The notes under the pieces are model-generated. The model ran no database searches. It was not told where the DNA came from and worked only from the letters and a program-made list of their open reading frames with translations. The position numbers and the translations under genes are program-made. DNA of 64,000 bases from DASRJG01 sp964647625. Its GTDB lineage: Bacteria; Acidobacteriota; Polarisedimenticolia; Polarisedimenticolales; DASRJG01. Below, piece after piece: positions 61,112 to 64,000 of this stretch; the stretch's first letter is position 1; every line of letters begins with the position of its first letter. The stretch covers positions 26,198-90,197 of the forward strand of contig CAZYHZ010000010.1 in assembly GCA_964647625.1 (NCBI GenBank), read 5' to 3'.

Positions 61112-62179
61112 ATGAGCGATCACGAAATTCAGCGGCGTTCCACGGACCTGGCCATCCGCCTCGCGGTGCTGGCGCTGCTCGCCTACTGGTGCTTCGCCAT
61201 CGTCAAGCCGTTCCTGATCGCGATCGTCCTCGGCATCGTGATCGCGATCTCGCTGTATCCGGTCTACGCCCACTTCGAGCGATGGACCCGAGGGCGCCGG
61301 AAGACCGCGGCGGGTCTCATGGTGCTGGCGTGCCTCGTCGTCCTCATGGTGCCGACGCTGCTCATGTTCGACTCGCTGGTCGACGGCGTGCGATTGATCA
61401 CGGCGAAGATCCACGAGGGCAACTTGACGATCCCTCCGGCGCCGCAGCGTGTCGCCGACTGGCCGCTCGTCGGAAGGCCGATCTACGACGCCTGGACCAT
61501 GGCCTCGACGAACCTCGATGCCGTGCTCCAGAAGATCCAGCCGCAGCTCACGGCGGTCGGCCTGTGGCTCGTCACGCTGGCCAAGCAGGGCGTGGGCGCG
61601 GCGTTGATCGCCGCGATCGGGCTGGTGATCGCCGGCGTGCTGTGGGTCCGTCGCGAGCCGTCGATCGAAGCCGCGACGGTGCTCGGGAGGCGGATCGGCG
61701 GAGACCGCGGCGCATCCTTGATCCCGCTCGCGGGCAAGGCGATCGCGACCGTCGCCAAGGGCGTCGTCGGCGTCGCCGCCATCCAGGCGACGGCATCCGC
61801 GATCGGCATGATGGCGGCGGGGATCCCCGGCGCCGGCCTCTGGTCCCTGCTCATCCTGGTTCTCGCCGTGGCGCAGCTTCCCGCGATCATCATTCTCGGT
61901 CCGGCGGTCCTTTACCTCGTCGCCACCAGCGACAGCACGATCACGATCGTGCTGTTCATCGCGTGGGCCGCGATCATCTCGGTCAGCGACAACATCCTCA
62001 AGCCGCTCCTGATGGGGCGCGGCTCGGACATCCCGGTGCTCGTCATCCTGATCGGCGCGATCGGAGGGATGATCCTCCACGGACTGATCGGACTGTTCGT
62101 GGGCGCGGTCGTCTTCTCGATCGGCTACACGCTGATCACGGAGTGGATGCGCGCCGACGCGGCGGCTACGGCTCCTTGA
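61112..62179 (+). CDS. AI-2E family transporter
   Basis: A 355-residue membrane protein of the PerM/YdiK/TqsA group (AI-2E_transport). Helices with family blocks VLALLAYWCFAIVKPFLIAIVLGIVIAISLYPVYA, GVVGVAAIQATASAIGMMAAGIPGAGLW, ILVLAVAQLPAIIILGPAVLYL and ISVSDNILKPLLMGRGSDIPVLVILIGAIGGM. AGGAGG precedes ATG 61112. Known relatives export autoinducer-2 or act as Na+/H+ antiporters; the substrate here is unknown. Its end overlaps the DUF2950 gene end by 14 nt. Confidence 0.85.
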   Translation: MSDHEIQRRSTDLAIRLAVLALLAYWCFAIVKPFLIAIVLGIVIAISLYPVYAHFERWTRGRRKTAAGLMVLACLVVLMVPTLLMFDSLVDGVRLITAKIHEGNLTIPPAPQRVADWPLVGRPIYDAWTMASTNLDAVLQKIQPQLTAVGLWLVTLAKQGVGAALIAAIGLVIAGVLWVRREPSIEAATVLGRRIGGDRGASLIPLAGKAIATVAKGVVGVAAIQATASAIGMMAAGIPGAGLWSLLILVLAVAQLPAIIILGPAVLYLVATSDSTITIVLFIAWAAIISVSDNILKPLLMGRGSDIPVLVILIGAIGGMILHGLIGLFVGAVVFSIGYTLITEWMRADAAATAP

Positions 62180-63065
62180 CCGCGCTCCACGTCTTGTCGG
62201 GGTCGTAGCGCTCCATCGAGCGGAACGCGTCGACGCCCTTCGGGCCGAGATCCTTCTCGTACACGACGCCGCTCGCGCTGACGATGAACGACTTGACCCC
62301 GCTGACCGCGTAGTCCGCGGGAGTCGCGGCGAGGGCGAACCCTCCGATCATCGCCCCCTTGACGACGTAGTCCAGCGCCCCCATCGGCGCCGACGGACCC
62401 TGCGCCTTGAGGACCTTGAAGTAGTAGCCGTGGTAGGGCTCCTTGCGATCCGAGTACCCCTCGGCGATCACGCGCGCGATGCTCTCGCCGACCGGACCGT
62501 CCCACGACCCGTCCGCCGCCTGCCATGCGAGACCGTCGTGCTTACCGGGCGTGCTGATGATGCGCTGCGCGTACTGGTTGATCGCGGCGCCGTCGTGCTT
62601 TTCGCCGGCGTAGTCGTGCTGGGCCTCGACGTATCCCCGGCACACCTCGATCGCGTCGAGCTCGTTGCGGCCGATGCGGCGGTAGAGGACCTCTTGCCGC
62701 CCGGCCTTGGAATCGAAGACCCACCCGCTCCCCTTGCGAACGATCGGCACCGGCATCGGCCAATCATCCGGCCCGGCGATGAGCGACGCCCTGTTGGGAT
62801 TCTTCGGGTCCTTGACGACGCTCATTTTCTTCCGAGCGATGGCCGCGAACCCTTCGGCCTGGTGCCTGTCCTGAACGGCATCTTCGGTAACGACGAGGTC
62901 GGCGCCATCCGGCCCCAGGATCTCTTTCATCGCAGCCACGTCGAAGCGCTCGGCGGCCACGACGAGAGCGTCGGCCGCTTGCTCGGGCGTCGCGAACGAT
63001 TTTTGTGCAGCGGCCGCCGGCGCGGCGCCGGCCATCATGAGAGCGAGAATTGCCGTCGTCATCAT
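62166..63065 (-). CDS. Exported DUF2950 protein
   Basis: A 299-residue protein with signal peptide (AILALMMAGAAPAAAA). Family blocks: QKSFATPEQAADALVVAAERFD, RIGRNELDAIEVCRGYVEAQHDYA, and PYHGYYFKVLKAQGP with GGFALAATPADYAVSGVKSFIVS. DUF2950 proteins are exported and usually sit beside DUF3300; their role is unknown. ATG 63065 overlaps the stop of the DUF3300 gene (ATGA, with a second ATG at 63062). Confidence 0.9.
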   Translation of the reverse strand: MMTTAILALMMAGAAPAAAAQKSFATPEQAADALVVAAERFDVAAMKEILGPDGADLVVTEDAVQDRHQAEGFAAIARKKMSVVKDPKNPNRASLIAGPDDWPMPVPIVRKGSGWVFDSKAGRQEVLYRRIGRNELDAIEVCRGYVEAQHDYAGEKHDGAAINQYAQRIISTPGKHDGLAWQAADGSWDGPVGESIARVIAEGYSDRKEPYHGYYFKVLKAQGPSAPMGALDYVVKGAMIGGFALAATPADYAVSGVKSFIVSASGVVYEKDLGPKGVDAFRSMERYDPDKTWSAVKEP

Positions 63066-64000
63066 CGCCGGCGCCCTCCCCCGCCGCCTCGGGATCCGCC
63101 GCCACGGGACCCTCCGCCGCCGCCTCGGGATCCGAAGCTCGACGAGCCGCGCGAGCTCGACGCGCGCGCGCTCGATCCGCTGAATCCGCCGGAGCCGCCG
63201 CCGAATCCGCCCGATTTCGACCCGCCGCCCGAAACGCTGCGGTTGCCGATCTTGTCGCCGCCGCCTCCTGCCGCTCCACCGCCCGCGCGGTTCGAAGCGC
63301 TCGGCGCGGCCCCTCCCGCGGCCCGGTTGGATGCGCTCGGAGATCCCGCGCCTCCGGCGCGGTTCGACGCGCTGGGCCCGCCGGCGCCGCCGCGGCCGCC
63401 CTGCTGGCCGCCGAACTTGTTCTGCGTGGCCTTGTCCCCGTAGGGCGCGGCGCCGCGGTGCTTCGGGTTGTGTTGCCAGTTGCCACCCCCCGCACCGCCG
63501 GGCTTGCCGGCCCCACCGACACCGCCGACGCCGCCCACACCTCCGACCCCCCCGGCGCCACCGACGCCGCCGACTCCTCCGGCGCCTCCGGGGCGGCTGT
63601 TGATGTTGTTGCGGTTGAAATTGTTGTTCACGTTGATGTTGACGTTGTTGCTTCCTCCCCACCCGCAGCCGCAGCACGATCCGCCCCAGATCGCGGCGCC
63701 CATCATCACGCCGAAGCTGAAGCTGACGAACGCGGCGCCGGGCGGATACGGCGGGTAGTAGATCGGCGGGTACGGATACACCGGAGGCCCGTACACGACC
63801 GTCGGCGAGTACGAAGGAACGTAGATGACCTCGGGGCTCGACGACTCGACGATGATCACCTGCTTGTTCTCGACGGTCTTCGTCTCGACCTTCTGCTGCT
63901 CGTTGGTCTTGAGCGCCCCGTTGTCCTGCGCCTTTTTTCGCATGCGCTGGACCGCGTCCATCACGTCGCTCTGCTGCGCGAGGAACGCGTCGCCGAGGTC
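63062..64000 (-). CDS. DUF3300 protein, N-terminus beyond window edge
   Basis: About 313 residues are visible; the frame stays open to base 64000 (LGDAFLAQQSDVMDAVQRMRKKA), so the start lies outside. Seen: the DUF3300 blocks IVESSSPEVIYVPSYSPTVVYGPPVYPYPP and AFVSFSFGVMMGAAIWGG with CCGCGWGG, then an Asn-rich run (NNVNINVNNNFNRNNINS), then a Gly-rich low-complexity tail to the C-terminus (ending GGGGGRRR). The tail is probably disordered or fibrous. It is cotranscribed with DUF2950. Function unknown. Confidence 0.88.
   Translation of the reverse strand, partial: DLGDAFLAQQSDVMDAVQRMRKKAQDNGALKTNEQQKVETKTVENKQVIIVESSSPEVIYVPSYSPTVVYGPPVYPYPPIYYPPYPPGAAFVSFSFGVMMGAAIWGGSCCGCGWGGSNNVNINVNNNFNRNNINSRPGGAGGVGGVGGAGGVGGVGGVGGVGGAGKPGGAGGGNWQHNPKHRGAAPYGDKATQNKFGGQQGGRGGAGGPSASNRAGGAGSPSASNRAAGGAAPSASNRAGGGAAGGGGDKIGNRSVSGGGSKSGGFGGGSGGFSGSSARASSSRGSSSFGSRGGGGGSRGGGSRGGGGGRRR
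63490..63596. repeat. Tandem repeats encoding Gly-Gly-Val/Ala
   Basis: Near-perfect 9-nt units (CCGACGCCG / CCGACACCG-like on the plus strand) encode GGV and GGA triplets of the DUF3300 protein. Units are multiples of three, so slippage keeps frame. Confidence 0.75.

Overview
The window is GC-rich throughout (by eye about two thirds G+C). It is densely packed with genes, many overlapping at ATGA or GTGA. It carries an outer-membrane lifestyle (three beta-barrel proteins, two RND pumps, lipoproteins, a large BNR-propeller protein) and many two-component proteins. Families such as DUF2950/DUF3300, DUF3604 with a parvulin, DUF6600, BNR-propeller proteins and double-propeller sensor kinases are frequent in Acidobacteriota (for example Thermoanaerobaculia) and related soil or sediment Gram-negatives. 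That placement is inference. No tRNA, rRNA, CRISPR array, phage or insertion-sequence transposase was seen.

Region 1 (1-3241, minus strand) is the most notable part. Transcription runs cysM, then mec (JAMM peptidase), then a fused CysO-MoeB-rhodanese protein, then the N-terminus of a Family 2 encapsulin shell protein cut by the window edge. The first three make cysteine on a ubiquitin-like sulfur carrier. The fourth is a protein nanocompartment whose relatives hold cysteine desulfurase. In the fused protein the Gly-Gly tail of the carrier, normally a free C-terminus, is buried inside a larger chain.

Region 2 (3381-10967) holds a polysaccharide deacetylase, a perfect 44-bp inverted repeat between convergent genes, a BNR-propeller protein, a BON lipoprotein, and a KimA-like potassium transporter followed by a stand-alone DUF4118 membrane protein. 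Region 3 (10970-16692, minus) is an overlapping operon for TetR, RND adaptor, RND pump and a LigB-type dioxygenase, with a clear palindromic operator. Region 4 (16922-25489) has a double-propeller kinase with its NarL-type regulator, an 84-bp-arm nested inverted repeat, an orphan LuxR HTH protein, an unknown secreted protein and a PknK-like kinase-ATPase.

Region 5 (25527-41316) is mostly envelope and secreted proteins: beta barrels, a glycine-zipper protein, DUF3604 plus parvulin, DUF6600, patatin, a metallophosphoesterase coupled to a phospholipase D-like protein, and several unknown exported proteins. It also has a divergent kinase and two response regulators (31018-34274). Region 6 (41320-50050) has a possible atypical kinase-fold protein, a hybrid histidine kinase, a four-gene coupled operon (SPFH, Arc-type DNA-binding, zinc ribbon, TMTC-like TPR membrane protein) behind a recognisable promoter-operator, a GNAT acetyltransferase and an RNB exoribonuclease with a structured leader in an AT-rich patch. 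Region 7 (50369-58307, minus) is one apparent operon: ppk2, RND adaptor, pump, outer-membrane factor, a VIT-like membrane protein and a beta-barrel. Region 8 (58547-64000) has a large MscS channel, an AI-2E family transporter, and the DUF3300-DUF2950 pair, the first of which runs off the window.
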